64,000 nucleotides of DNA, from NCBI GenBank assembly GCA_039881045.1, contig JAYWVB010000043.1, positions 186,001-250,000 on the forward strand, given 5' to 3'. Source of the stretch: Chaetomium olivaceum (lineage: Eukaryota > Ascomycota > Sordariomycetes > Sordariales > Chaetomiaceae). Position numbers and translations under genes: made by a program. This document shows positions 1 through 11,265 of the stretch, piece after piece. How positions within the stretch are numbered: position 1 is the first letter of the stretch; each line of letters starts with the position of its first letter. Below the pieces are notes generated by a model. The model had not been told where the DNA came from and searched no databases. It saw only the letters and a list, made by a program, of their open reading frames with translations.

Positions 1-361
1 GAGGGGCCGCGTCAACGATCAGGCCGTTGTCGGGCTTGCCATTGGTGCACTGGATGCACTGGTCTGCAAGATGGGCGCTGTCAATTCTTTGTTAGTACCT
101 AGTGTATGTTATTGGGCTAACGAAGAGACTGGACATACCCATTTCCAGTCGGGTCGGGCTGCAGAGTGCCGTAGCTATTCTTGAGACACCGGTTCAGGTC
201 GAGCTTGGAGCACTTGTACTGCCAAAGATGTTCCTGCAGTTGGCCGTCAAGGTCCTACCGCTAACCTTGATCGAATTGGTCTCGCAAGATCCGGCAAAGT
301 TGGCGGCGAGCGCGCCGGAGGCACTGAGGCCAAGGACCAGAATGGAAAGGATGGACTTCAT
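1..361 (-). CDS. Secreted cyanovirin-N-like (CVNH) lectin, 5' part only, with a frame break
   Basis: Starts at the ATG at 361-359 with a typical signal peptide (MKSILSILVLGLSASGALA) followed by an N-F-A-G-S-C start of a CVNH domain. CVNH proteins are small carbohydrate-binding lectins. The first frame reads to a stop after about 60 codons (near 190), but the next frame continues the family pattern without a gap: L-D-L-N-R-C, then N-S-Y-G-T-L. One base is therefore missing or extra around 190-225. A clean 61-nt intron (138 down to 78; donor GTATGT, branch TACTAAC, acceptor TTGACAG) follows, and exon 2 continues A-D-Q-C-I-Q-C-T-N-G-K to the window edge. A 16-nt GT..AG stretch at the break is too short to be an intron. 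It is either a sequence error or a recent pseudogene. The 3' part lies outside the window. Confidence 0.65.
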
Positions 362-2182
362 GGCGGGTGTGGATTGGCGTCTAAAGAGTCAGTACCTGAT
401 ATCAGATCCCGATTGGGGTGGCCAGGTGTATGACTTGTTATAAGCGGAGGCTGAAGCGGAGAGCGGTGGAATCAGCCCGGGAACCAGGAGTTTCTGGGGA
501 ATATGGGCCGGAGGATCATTGATGGGAACCGCGTTAGAGGCGATTGGAAGCAACCCAAGGTTACAACGTGTTCGAGAGAGGGGTAGCTGCTGATATTAAG
601 GTCGTCATGGCAGCTGTCACCCGGAACCTTGGATCGACGTGACAAACCGGGTTCCAGCTTCTCGGATAACCCAAGGAGTGCGCAGTTCGGTGATGAGGGC
701 CGCCTGGAAGATGCCTTGATATCCGTACGAGCAGCGACAAGCCAAGCAAATCTCAGTATAGTGAGCCTAATTATAGAGCATTTATCTGTTATCTTGATAG
801 TTTAATAAACCATGTCCGGGTAAATCAACTTTGCGGACCCTCATTGTTGGTAGAAGAGCTATAGCGACTGTAGACGATTGGCTGGCAATATCCTAGCTGG
901 TTAAGCCTAAGAGGCGCGGCACAAACCTTGGAAAAGGAGGTCGGGCCCTCGCTGGCGTCGAAGAGTCTCTAGATATGCCAGTATTAGCATTTCCCGTTGA
1001 ACATGTGGAAAATCACCCAGAGGAAGGTGACCAGAGAAAGCCACACGCACCAAAATACCATTCTTCTGGTTGAGGTTTGGCCTTTGGGGTTTTATATTAC
1101 CCAAAGAGTGCCCAGATACCGATGTAACGATATCAATCCAACACAGCTGATTGTGATGATTAATTCCACGGAAACTCGGCCCCCGGCCTTGGTCGGTGTG
1201 AGGTCAATCTCATCCTGAAATCATTCAACAGCTCCGTGCCATATCATTGAGCTAGCACAATGACTGACCACAATCGACCACCATGATGATGGTATACTAA
1301 ATTATTAGGTAACTGGTTCCGGCCAACCCAGTTCTGAGTAGTCTTTCCCAGACTTCCCAGCAGCTGATGACTTACTCGGAATCCCGTTACTTCGCTTGCT
1401 GGCAATCGCTGACCAAATTGCAAAGAAGAAAGGTGAATTCACTGCATAAAACATTGATCTCAATCTTTGAACTACTATACTGAGTTAGACGAGAGTTCTG
1501 GTTCTGGGTTCGTCTTACTGATGGGAGGGTATTCGGGCCAAAGTCAGTCCGGCTGTTCGAGAAGCAGAAGCTGCATTCGCCTGCAGACTCGGAGCAAGGA
1601 CGTCCGGAATGTGGAAAATCATTGGAAGCCAACTGGAAATTCCCCATCGGCGATCCTTGCCATGGAGAAAATACGACCCTTTGGCCCGCCAGCGATTGTG
1701 CGGCGGGGGCAATACGCGCTGTGTTGACATTGGCACTGACTTACAAAGACGCAAATTTCAAACTCAGCGCCTCGAGTCTCCCCAATGCAGCCAGAACCTG
1801 GCAGTTTTCTGTTTGTTTTACCTTTGTCCTTTCCTCACTTTTCTGTGTGAACGGACGGCCGCCGAAGCTTCTTGAAACTGCGGTGAATTCCGTTGCAGAT
1901 TGTGTTGGCGAATACCTAAGGTAGTTCCTCCTATTTAGCAGTCGACCTCGACCATGAACGTGCCTGGTCAAAGTATGAAACCTGGATCATGGATGCGAAG
2001 AAGGAATGGTTTTGAGTCTGGAGTCTGGACCAAAACGGTCCGACGACGGAGGGGGTTGCCAAAGTCAGGTTTCGGGCCGTCCACAGGTGGCGCCCCGCTG
2101 AAACCTGGCAACACTCTCACTGGTCGCCCTATTTTTCAGCGAGCTCTGAACTCGGACGAACCCGGTAACCCGGTCCTCACCG
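362..2182. other. Intergenic region, nothing recognised
   Basis: Only short ORFs without family resemblance, signal peptide or splice-consistent continuation are seen on either strand. It must contain the upstream regions of the flanking divergent genes. Confidence 0.6.
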
Positions 2183-3452
2183 ATGGCTTCGCCTTCTAAA
2201 GTACCGAGTTACAAACAGCACACAGTTACAAATATCACCAACATGGGTAGCACCGGGACGAGCACCGCTATAGTCAGGGAAGACCACGTGCCCTTTCTAG
2301 AATTCCCTTCCCCGAATCAAAACGACAGTGGCCGGCAGCAATGCCTGATCTACATGATTCCCGGCAACCCCGGGATCGTCGCTTACTATGAGCCGTTCTT
2401 GAAGACCTTGCGGCAGCGCCTCGACGAGATAGAAGCCCAACAAAATTATCATTACGCCTATCACATTTACGGGCGCAGCCTCCTAGGTTTCGAGGATGGC
2501 GACCACGAGCCCCCATTCGGGACAACCACCAGCTCCGGCACTCAGACCGAGCCGTTTTCCCTTGCGGACCAAATCAATGGTGTCTGCTCACACCTTCCAA
2601 GAGTCAACACGTCCACCCTGAAGAACGGACGCACCTTTGACTCTGTAATACTCATCGGCCACTCCGTCGGCGCCTACATCGCCCTAGAAACCTTCCAACG
2701 CCACCACACCGCCCTTCTCCCCACCACCGCCACTTCTACTACTACAACTACTACTAGTACAGAAAACAACCTCCCGGCAACCCCCAACCTCACCACCGTC
2801 CCCCTCCGCTCTGCCATCCTCCTCTTCCCCACCATCTCCCACATCGCCCAGTCGCCTAGCGGGCGCCAGCTCAGCCTGCTGCGCACCACCCCCCTGTTAG
2901 ACCGCACCGCGCACCACGTCGCCAAGACCTTTGTCGGCCTCCTGCCGTCATGGGCACTAGGCGGCGTGGTGCGCCGCGTGCTGGGCTTCCCCGCGCACGC
3001 CGCGGACGCGACGCTGCGGTTTTTGGGACAGAGGGATGGGATCTGGCAGGCGCTGCATCTGGGGAAGGATGAGATGCGGTGTATTGGGGAGGAGAGGTGG
3101 GAGGACGAGTTTTGGGAGGTTAGAGGGGTGGAGGAAAAGCTGGGGAGGAGGAGGTGAAGGGGGAGGGGTGGTCAAAGTTTTATTTTTGGTTTGCCGAGGG
3201 GGATCATTGGGTGGCGGATCGGTGTCGGGACGAGTTTATTGAGCGGAGACGGAGGCATGAGAAGGGTAGCACGAAGGTGGTCGTGGATGGGTCGGGCATT
3301 CCACATGCTTTTTGCCTTCGTAAGTTTCACTCTTGTGCCGCCTCGGGATGGTGTGGTTGCTGAGTGACTAATGATGGTGGGATACAGATCACAGTGAATT
3401 GGTGGCGGAGAAGGTGAAGGGCTGGATCGAGGATATTGCCGGCTGCCAGTGA
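2183..3452 (+). CDS. Lipid-droplet-associated hydrolase-like protein (LDAH / DUF2305 family), frame break near the C-terminus
   Basis: An alpha/beta hydrolase of the LDAH family, which acts at lipid droplets. Seen in the sequence: an M-I-P-G-N-P-G segment near residue 60, which is the family hallmark and oxyanion region, and the nucleophile motif G-H-S-V-G-A-Y near residue 159. A Thr-rich insert (2720-2760) separates it from the following helix region. The first frame stops at 3155-3157 inside a purine-rich run, while the frame one base away continues with F-Y-F-W-F-A-E-G-D-H-W-V and I-P-H-A-F-C. After a clean 68-nt intron (3320-3387; GTAAGT, GACTAAT, ATACAG), it ends H-H-S-E-L-V-A-E and a stop at 3450-3452. 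The H-A-F-C.H.S tail is expected of the family, so the two halves belong to one gene with a 1-nt frame break between about 3121 and 3160. Start choice: 2183 gives the longest frame; an in-frame ATG at 2243 is an alternative. Confidence 0.75.
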
Positions 3453-4590
3453 GGGGAAGGCCGGATACACGGCCACCCGGACGCCCTGCTGGCGGCCAAG
3501 AGCCCCGATATGCGGCCGCGTTACGCTGCCCAGTGACTGCCGCAGGTGCTCTTCTCCCTCACAACGCTGAGTGTTCTGGGCGGAAGTATTCCGTCGCGAG
3601 CCCAGGCCTATCATCCCCTTCAAAGGCATGGGGCAACTAAGAACCCGTCGGCCTAATCACCAGGTTGGTACCGTCTTACTCCCGTGTTAATCGGGTACCA
3701 TGCATCTTTATTGAGTGATCATCGGAAAGCATGGGCAGCCGGTGTGGTTTTCAACCTGGGCCGGCCCGGACCGGGCAGGGGCTCCCCATCTAGACGTCGA
3801 CTCTTTAGGTGATATCGACCGCTCGACTGCCGACACCGCAACGAAGCATCTCTGGGACACAACATGCTTTACGACCGACCCAATGGGAGGGCGGATCTTT
3901 CGCTTCCCATCGTGGCCAGTGGAGCGGCCACGATCCGGGAGAGCGGGAGAGCAGTGGTGACAGCCAAGTTTAGGCACCCGAATTCTCTGGCCCAAGATTG
4001 GCCGCGACAGCTCCACCAAAGAACAAAACCTCCAAGGTTCAGCTCTTGACTGCAGCTTGCCGTGATCATCATTGGGAACCATTATTTCCCAATCGGGCAG
4101 TCCGATGACTTTCGGTTAGGTGCAGCTTGACGGAATCTGGTCCTTTGCTGTCTTATTCATTGAGAAAAAAATCAATCGCCATTTGGGTATCACCTATCGA
4201 GAACGCCGTAACCATAGCCGTTGATTTACTTATTCCATGCATGCAAAGAGCCACAGTACAGTTCCTGCCCGCGTGTTGCAGCTTGGATACCCGTGATGGT
4301 CGCCGCCATCGATTCCCTGGTTTGTACGACCCTCCCAATGCCTCGTAACACCGCACCAAACGCCTGTGACCCTACCCACCCCTTTAGATGTACCGTCCTA
4401 TGCTTTGGATCGCGTTCCCGTTGAGTGTCTTCTCGTCGCTACCGGACCACCTGGTGGTTTTGATGGGTGATTTCGGTTCCACATCCCCACAATCCGACAT
4501 TGCCTGTGCCAAAGCCGCCCCCTCCAGAACTGCGGCTGGGGGCAGTCCAGTTGCTGGTCCGGGTTGTGAAGGGACGTCAAACACTTGTTC
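3453..4590. other. Intergenic region, nothing recognised
   Basis: Short overlapping ORFs only, with no motif or codon pattern that supports a gene on either strand. It lies between two converging genes, so it contains their 3' ends. Confidence 0.6.
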
Positions 4591-5486
4591 TTATATGGTT
4601 TCTGGTAGGAGTCCCGCAACTCCAAAGTCGTGGTGACCGGCACGCTTTATGGCTTCAGCTGTGAGTTGCGGCCCCTTGTTGCTCGCTGTGTATTCAGCGG
4701 CGGGCCATGGCACAGAGTGTTGGGCGTATTGTGGAAGTATGCCTGGGCCAGTCGTTGCTGGGGTTCCGACCTCACCTTGATGCTTTCGACGTAGTTGCAA
4801 ATGAAGAAGAAGAGAGGAACGAGTGGATGACCCTGCAAGTTGAATTAGTTTCCTGTGTTGCCCATGGAGTCCTCCAATCCTCAGCACTCACATCATGATA
4901 ATTAACAAGCAGATGCTGGCGATCTCTTCTCCCGCCGTAGTGAAGAGGGACCCAAAGTCCGAGATGCCGCATATGAGATCCACCAGCAGCGTGCCCGCGC
5001 GCGTGGCCACCCCTAGGAAGAGGACGCCGTCAACTCCAACGTGAAGCTTGGGCGGAATCCCACCATCCCGACGGAGACATGCCACAACCAACTCGGCCGT
5101 GTTCCAGAGAGCAACCACGGGGCACTGTTTGAGCTCGTATTAGCATCAATGGTCCTCAAATTCACGACAGGCTGCAAGAAACTGACCACTACCAGCACTG
5201 GGACTAGGCGTTCGGAGGCGTAGAAGGGACCTTGTCGCCCCGTAGCGACGGATGCGATAATGCCCGTCACGGAGAGGGCAACGAGCAAGGACGCGGTCCG
5301 GAGGACATTGCAAGTAACAAAGACGCTCCAGCCGAGGCCATGGTAGTCGGTGAGCCTCCACTGCTTGAGCTCTTTGGACGAGGGTTTTGCTGCCGGCGGC
5401 GGGAGTGAGTCCAGCCAAGCTTCGACAGCGGGATCGTAGGGGGGAGCTGGCCGAGACGGCTGTGACCGCAAGTTGATACTCCACAT
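4591..5486 (-). CDS. Small multi-pass membrane protein (MARVEL-like)
   Basis: Starts at the ATG at 5486 with a soluble N-terminus (about 50 residues, Pro-rich) followed by hydrophobic segments: V-F-V-T-C-N-V-L-R..V-A-L-S-V-T-G-I-I-A-S-V-A, then L-V-P-V-L-V-V-V-S-F-L-Q-P-V, a third from V-D-G-V-L-F-L-G-V-A and a fourth around A-S-I-C-L-L-I-I. A 41-nt intron (5165 down to 5125; branch GCTAATAC, acceptor AAACAG) joins V-C-P-V-V-A-L-W-N-T-A in frame, which supports the model. The spacing of four helices with conserved W-N-T-A-E resembles fungal MARVEL-type proteins of unknown role; the family call is inference. The 3' end is uncertain: splicing from the GTGAGT near 4893 to ACACAG near 4835 gives an end at 4591, whereas a frame ending at 4647 would need another junction. 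Confidence 0.5.
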
Positions 5487-7293
5487 TGAGCGGATGGTCT
5501 ACGGCCTATGATGGTGTTTGGAGAGCAGAATCGACTCTTTTTTGGGTGCTGGCGCGCAGCATGTCGAGTTTCCCAGAGTGCGAGGCTGAAGGATGCCCTT
5601 AGAAAAGCCCTGTCGCTGGCGGATATGCGGCCTCGCCAGACTTTGTCTCCTAGCTGCAGGTGTCGGTTGGGTGATGGATGGGGTGTCTTGGTTGGTTGGA
5701 ATGGAACCCTTTCCCGTGGGTAGGCCGTGTCAACTCGGGGGAATGCCGCATGTGTCCATCACGTTCCAGGCCTGGAATCAACCACCAACCAGACTGTTGG
5801 TTTGACCGTTTATAGCATAGCTTCAATGAAACCCAGAATGCTAAGGCTGCGTTTCTGGACTCTTTAAAGAGACCCAGTCTGTTAAACCCGGCGGAATCCA
5901 CCGGGGTGTTGGTGCGCTTGGTCCTGGTGTGTGGAATAGCTTTAGGCACCCGTAATAACGACCCCCTGTCATGGGCTGCGGATGCCCCATCCCACACATT
6001 CCCTCGCACTCCCCTGTATCCTAAGCAATCTTAAGAGCCGAAAGAGCCGCGTGCCTCCCGTGTTCTTGCTTTTGAGACCTTTCGCCTCTCCGTAACCTGC
6101 CAGGAGCTTAAAAAGGCGCCACCCGACTCCCCCAAGTACGGATGAATTCCGCCGTTCGGGTGGCAAATCCCCGCGGCCTCCGCAATTCGGTCCCTGAGCG
6201 CCCGAGGCCGTCACGATTTTCGGTGCCGATCTCTCGGGTCGCATCCTCCCTCGCGCCGGTGGGTCTCACTCGGTTCCGGTGCCCTGCGGCGGTTCAAAAT
6301 GCTGAGCCCGTTCCGTCTTCTCTGCCTGCCCGGGATAGGAGATGAGCCTCAGAAAGACGCCGCTTGGTGTGAAACATTGCCGGCGCTTAACCTGAAGGCT
6401 GCAACGTGCACCTAAATTGGTAACAGCGAGAGAGGCGTCAAAGGATGAGCCGGGAGCCGAGATGTTTCGACCAGCTCACTCATTGTGATTGGGTGCTGGA
6501 TCGTGAATTCGACTACATGTCACGATCGTGTCGGATCGTCGACGAAGGTGTTGAGAGAGCGCGACGGGATCATATAACCGATATAGATTAGTATAACTAC
6601 TGTGTGGAAGTATACTGTGTGAAAGCCCGTGGTCCACAGGCTGTGGATAGTTCCTGGTCTTTTACGGACAACGAACGCAATACCATTGCGGCGCTGGCGG
6701 ATTCGATGAAAGCTCCAGGTGTGGCTGAAACGTGCACTGCAATTCTGCCAAGATCCAAACTCACAAATTCTCCACAAAGAATGGAATTCCAAAACTACGG
6801 AATCACGTGAGCGTCTGACGAGCGGCGGTGACGTCAGTCGTCACATCCGCAAATCTTCGAACTCGAGCCCGACAAGCCCACCGGGCATGTCTCCCACAGA
6901 GCTAGGGCGCGCAATATGGCTGGCCTTTTTTAGTATCAGTATCCATTACGAGTTTTTAACTGCAATTAGCTTGTTAGATGCTGAATGGAAGTAACTACCT
7001 TCTGCCTTGGGAATGTGGATTGGTGCCTGGATGCCTCAGAGAAACTAAGGCCGCTATCTGTTATCAGAATTTTCGAAAATATCCTGCCCCACCAAACCCA
7101 ACTCCCCCACCTTCCATGTTCTGATACCAACCCACCGCAGGCGTCGCAGCTAACTTTCGCCTCCTTCATCATACTCGATCGGGGACAAAAAACGAGAGCA
7201 GAATTCTTGCTCCCAATTTTCGGATCTGAGTTAGAGATTTTTTTATTCTCTTTTTTTCTTCTTCTCAGCACACCTTATTCCTTTACATTCACC
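5487..7293. other. Intergenic region; upstream region and leader of the ABC-F gene
   Basis: No gene is recognised. A GC-rich block lies at about 6120-6350. The last 70 bases before 7294 are pyrimidine-rich (T and CT runs) and end CACC-ATG, a good fungal start context, so they are probably the 5' leader of the next gene. Confidence 0.6.
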
Positions 7294-9322
7294 ATGGCGC
7301 CGTCAGCATCCAAGGAAAAGCGCCTCGCCAAGCGCGCTGCTGAGGGGAAGAAGACGGTCGCCTCGCGGTCCAAGGCCAACTCCAAAACTGCCAGCGCCGC
7401 CGCTTCTGTGAATGGCGACGAGACCCCGCCCACCGAGATCGACGCTTTTGGAAACCCGGTTGAGCCTGATGAGCCCGCTACGTCTTCCGACAAGATGAGC
7501 GAGGTTAAGCGCCTGGCAGAGCAGCTGGATAAGCATGGTCTCTCCGACCGCGTTACCACCGGCGTTCTATCATCAACCGTCGCCAGCAAGGACGTCAAGA
7601 TCACCAGTGTGAGCTTGGTGTTCCACGGCCGTGTCCTGATCACAGATTCCACCCTCGAACTCACCTTGGGCCGCCGATACGGCTTGTTGGGCGAGAACGG
7701 CTGCGGCAAGAGTACATTGCTAAAGGCCATCGCCGCCCGCGAGTACCCGATCCCCGAGCACGTAGACATCTACCTCCTGAACGAAGGTGCCCCTCCCAGC
7801 GATCTGGGCGCCCTGGAGTGGGTTGTCAAGGAAGCCGAGCTCGAGATGGAGCGTCTTGATAAGCTGGCTGAGAAGCTGCTCGAGGAGGAAGGCCCTGAGT
7901 CCCCAGTCCTGATGGATCTTTACGAGGTATGTGGACATCACTGTCGGCTTCATTCCCGTGATAGTTAATGCTGACCAAACCTCTAGCACATGGAGACGAT
8001 GGACCCTTCGACATTCGCGACTCGCGCCTCGCTCATTCTGACGGGTCTCGGTTTCAACAAAGAAACCATCCACAAGAAGACTAAGGATATGTCTGGTGGG
8101 TGGAGGATGCGTGTCGCTCTCGGCAAGGCCCTCTTCGTCAAGCCTACACTCCTGCTCCTTGACGACCCTACTGCCCACTTGGATCTCGAGGCTTGCGTGT
8201 GGCTGGAGGAGTATCTCAAGAAGTGGGAGCGTACCCTTGTTCTTGTCTCCCATTCGATGGACTTCCTCAATGGCGTGTGCTCTCAAATGATCGACATGAG
8301 GGAGAAGAAGCTCATCTACTACGGCGGTAACTACGACTCTTACACCAAGACCAGGTCCGAGCAGGAGACGAACCAGATGAAGGCCTACCAGAAGCAGCAA
8401 GACGAAATTGCCCACATCAAGAAATTTATTGCTAGCGCTGGTACTTACGCCAACCTAGTCAGACAGGCCAAGTCTCGGCAAAAGATTCTCGACAAGATGG
8501 AGGCGGATGGCTTCATCCAGCCTGTCGTTGCCGACAGGGTCTTCACTTTCCGCTTCGCCGATGTCGAAAAGCTGCCCCCGCCGGTTCTGTCCTTCGATGC
8601 CGTGACCTTTTCTTACTCGGGCAACCCCAAGGACGACCTGTACCGCAACATCGACCTCGGTTTCGACATGGACTCGCGGACTGCTCTTGTTGGCCCGAAC
8701 GGTGTTGGAAAGTCGACACTTCTGCGACTCATGACGGGCAAGCTGTCTCCCACCGGCGGTTCCGTGACAAGACATACCCATTTGAAAATGGGTTTGTACT
8801 CGCAACACTCTGCCGAGCAGCTGGACCTCACCAAGTCGGCGCTTGATTTCGTGCGGGACAAGCACAAGGATAAGTCGCAGGACTACCAGTACTGGAGGCA
8901 GCAACTTGGCCGCTATGGCCTGACCGGGGAGGCCCAGACCTCGTTGATCGGCACTTTGTCGGATGGGCAGAAGAGCCGTATCGTCTTCGCCATGCTCGCC
9001 ATTGAGGGACCGAACATGCTGTTGCTAGACGAGCCCACCAACGGCTTGGATATTCCCACAATCGACAGTTTGGCGGATGCGATCAACGCGTTCAGTGGTG
9101 GTGTCATCGTCGTCAGTCACGACTTCAGGTAAGCTTCCCATGGTCCCAGCCTCTATTTGGGTGTATTTCACATGATGATACTGACATGTCTGTAGGTTAT
9201 TGGACAAGATCGCGAAGCAGATTCTGGTGTGTGAGAACAGGACCATCAAGCAATGGGACGGCACCATTTCCGACTACAAGAACTACTTGCGGAAGAAGAT
9301 GATCTCCGCTGGCGCCGTTTGA
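7294..9322 (+). CDS. arb1: ABC-F family ATPase, Arb1 (ABCF2) orthologue, ribosome biogenesis
   Basis: Arb1 is a soluble twin-ATPase needed for 40S and 60S ribosome biogenesis and shuttles between nucleus and cytoplasm. There are three exons: 7294-7926, 7987-9128 and 9196-9322, with introns of 60 nt (GTATGT..CTCTAG) and 67 nt (GTAAGC..CTGTAG), giving 633 aa; yeast Arb1 is about 610. A Lys/Ala-rich N-terminal tail precedes ABC domain 1, with Walker A G-E-N-G-C-G-K-S-T near residue 133, signature M-S-G-G-W near 246 and Walker B/D-loop L-L-L-L-D-D-P-T-A-H-L-D near 270. The linker holds the A-S-A-G-T-Y-A-N segment typical of Arb1. ABC domain 2 has G-P-N-G-V-G-K-S-T near 448, L-S-D-G-Q near 535 and L-L-L-D-E-P-T-N-G-L-D near 557. 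In domain 1, Asp replaces the usual catalytic Glu; I believe Arb1 orthologues share this. The start is the ATG in CACCATGG context; the longer upstream frame has no ATG. Confidence 0.95.
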
Positions 9323-11265
9323 GGTGGTTGAGGACGGTTCGCATGCACAAGAGGAGTAGAATAACGGCAGGTCGTATCGCAGCTGGTGCGCTACACAACA
9401 GGCTACGCTGCAAGGCGGCCTTGCGGAAAAGGGGGTCGCCCCGGCGGCGCCCAAGATCACACGGAAAGCGCGCGCGAGGGGCAGGGATGGGTTGGATCAT
9501 TATGGCGGTGGTCACTTGAACGACCATGATGCTTTTGGGACGGGATAGACTGTGACCCTTTGCTTCGCCTTACCCATGGGTTCCGCCATTCGTGAGTTGC
9601 ATATCTCGGTAGCTAGAAAGCCGAGTAATGACGGAATTCAGAATGGATCATATGTGTTCTTTCTTCAAAGTATCTGCGCTTGGCAGGAACCCTCTGTTGT
9701 TGCATGGTGGTATTTCCCCTTTTTGTCAGGGCCAAAGGAGTCGAGTATCAGGTACGAAGTGATGGGAGTGATACCCGAGAACGGTGGAGTTGGTGGACCA
9801 CCGTTTGGAACCCCGCCAACCCGTGCCTCTTTTCCCCAACCTCAAAACCTGGGCCTAGGCCTAACCCATTCCACACCCTCAAATGCATCCATTGTTAATT
9901 ATTTCGTGCATCCGCATTTGGCGCGATGCCGACCGAAGGCCGGAGAACCATACACCATCTTTCGGATGTAATTAGTCAAAGTGATATCTTGAGTTTTTGT
10001 GTACTGTGTAAGAATCCCCGCTTGTCAGCAACGGTCATCCACCAACAATCCATCATCTCGCTCTCGCGGCTGCGAGTCGATCGTCTTGGTTTTGGCTGCT
10101 TTCGATTCTGGTTGGTTCAAGGTCCGGAACGACGGGGCACGGGAGAAGCAGGGCTTTGTGGAAGCATGGCTTGACGCACGCACCAGCGGGCAGCCCCAGC
10201 GGGTAATTGGCACCAGGGCTGAGATGGCCTGTACCTGACCAGCAGGGGAGGGGGTGTTGCTAAGGTGTTAGTTGACCGGCAGGTGTTTGCTCGATCTGTG
10301 CAGACCAATGTTGGAAGAAAAGGTGCCCATGGAGCATTTGTGACCTAAATGATAATTCCATACGACGGGTTAATAGTAGATAATCGAGCTGATCATATTC
10401 ATCTGAAATCCAATGCATCCGTTGTGGCGATAAGCGAAGCCATTTGAAAGGCCAGGACTAACAAAGACCAGGGGTATACGTAGCAGGGGGCTGACGTTTG
10501 GTGGAGTGGCACTCACTTTGCTCAATCGGCCAGGTGGGCCACTGGATGGATCACCTTCGCGAGAGGTGCGTGGAAGCGGGTGTCAAAGGGGCATTTTGGG
10601 GGAAAGACTCTGCGCGGCACACCAACGCAGCAAGGCGGATGTGGCCAAATCGAGGAGCGCGATCCAGCCTGGCCCATGGATTCCCAACCACCAAAACCGA
10701 CCCCATCGCACGTTCTTCCTCGCATCACCATCACCACCACCGCGACCTTCCATCGCAACATCGTCGGCAGTGCCGCCCTCCAACATCCGGCGCCCGAGCC
10801 TGAATTCCTTAATTGTCCATTTTAGTGATTCGTGTCTCTTTTGTGCCAGCAGCTCCAGCCCCCTGCCCGACAGAAGACCACGTAAACTCGAGGCGGCATT
10901 GCGCTTATCGCCGACCGCTCGATTTCGTCCGATTTACTCGCGATACTTTCGACGACCCTGACGACTACTCGACACAAGCACCGAAATCGGCGTGTTGCTA
11001 TCCGGCGGCAGCGCGCTTCCGACCACCTTCGATCCGCGCCAGATCGAGCTCGCAAGTTGCCTCGGGTTTGGTGCTGCATAGATTAACCTGGCTACATCGT
11101 CGTCGGCAACATTTGCATTGCAACGAGACTCAAGCGGTCGAATTGCGCCGTGATTCCGACGTGATCCGCGACGACCGAGGGAGGGCTCGATGGGCTCGCA
11201 TAATTCGTAAAAGAACCACCGAGTAACTCGTCCCGGAACAGGGCTGTCGAAGTGGCCAGTTAACA
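9323..11265. other. Intergenic region; 3' end of the ABC-F gene and leader of INO80
   Basis: Several medium ORFs overlap here on both strands, but none shows motifs, and their frames are interrupted. The 700 bases before 11266 are CG- and CGA-rich and may be a long 5' leader of the INO80 gene. No RNA gene was seen. Confidence 0.55.

Noticed and set aside
3079..3125. A 47-nt intron that would repair the LDAH-like frame
   Set aside because: It would remove the W-E-D-E-F-W-E segment that looks conserved, and it lacks a branch point; a 1-nt indel is simpler.
3708..4082. 124-codon ORF on the - strand
   Set aside because: No recognisable domain, signal or splice continuation; competing ORFs overlap in other frames.
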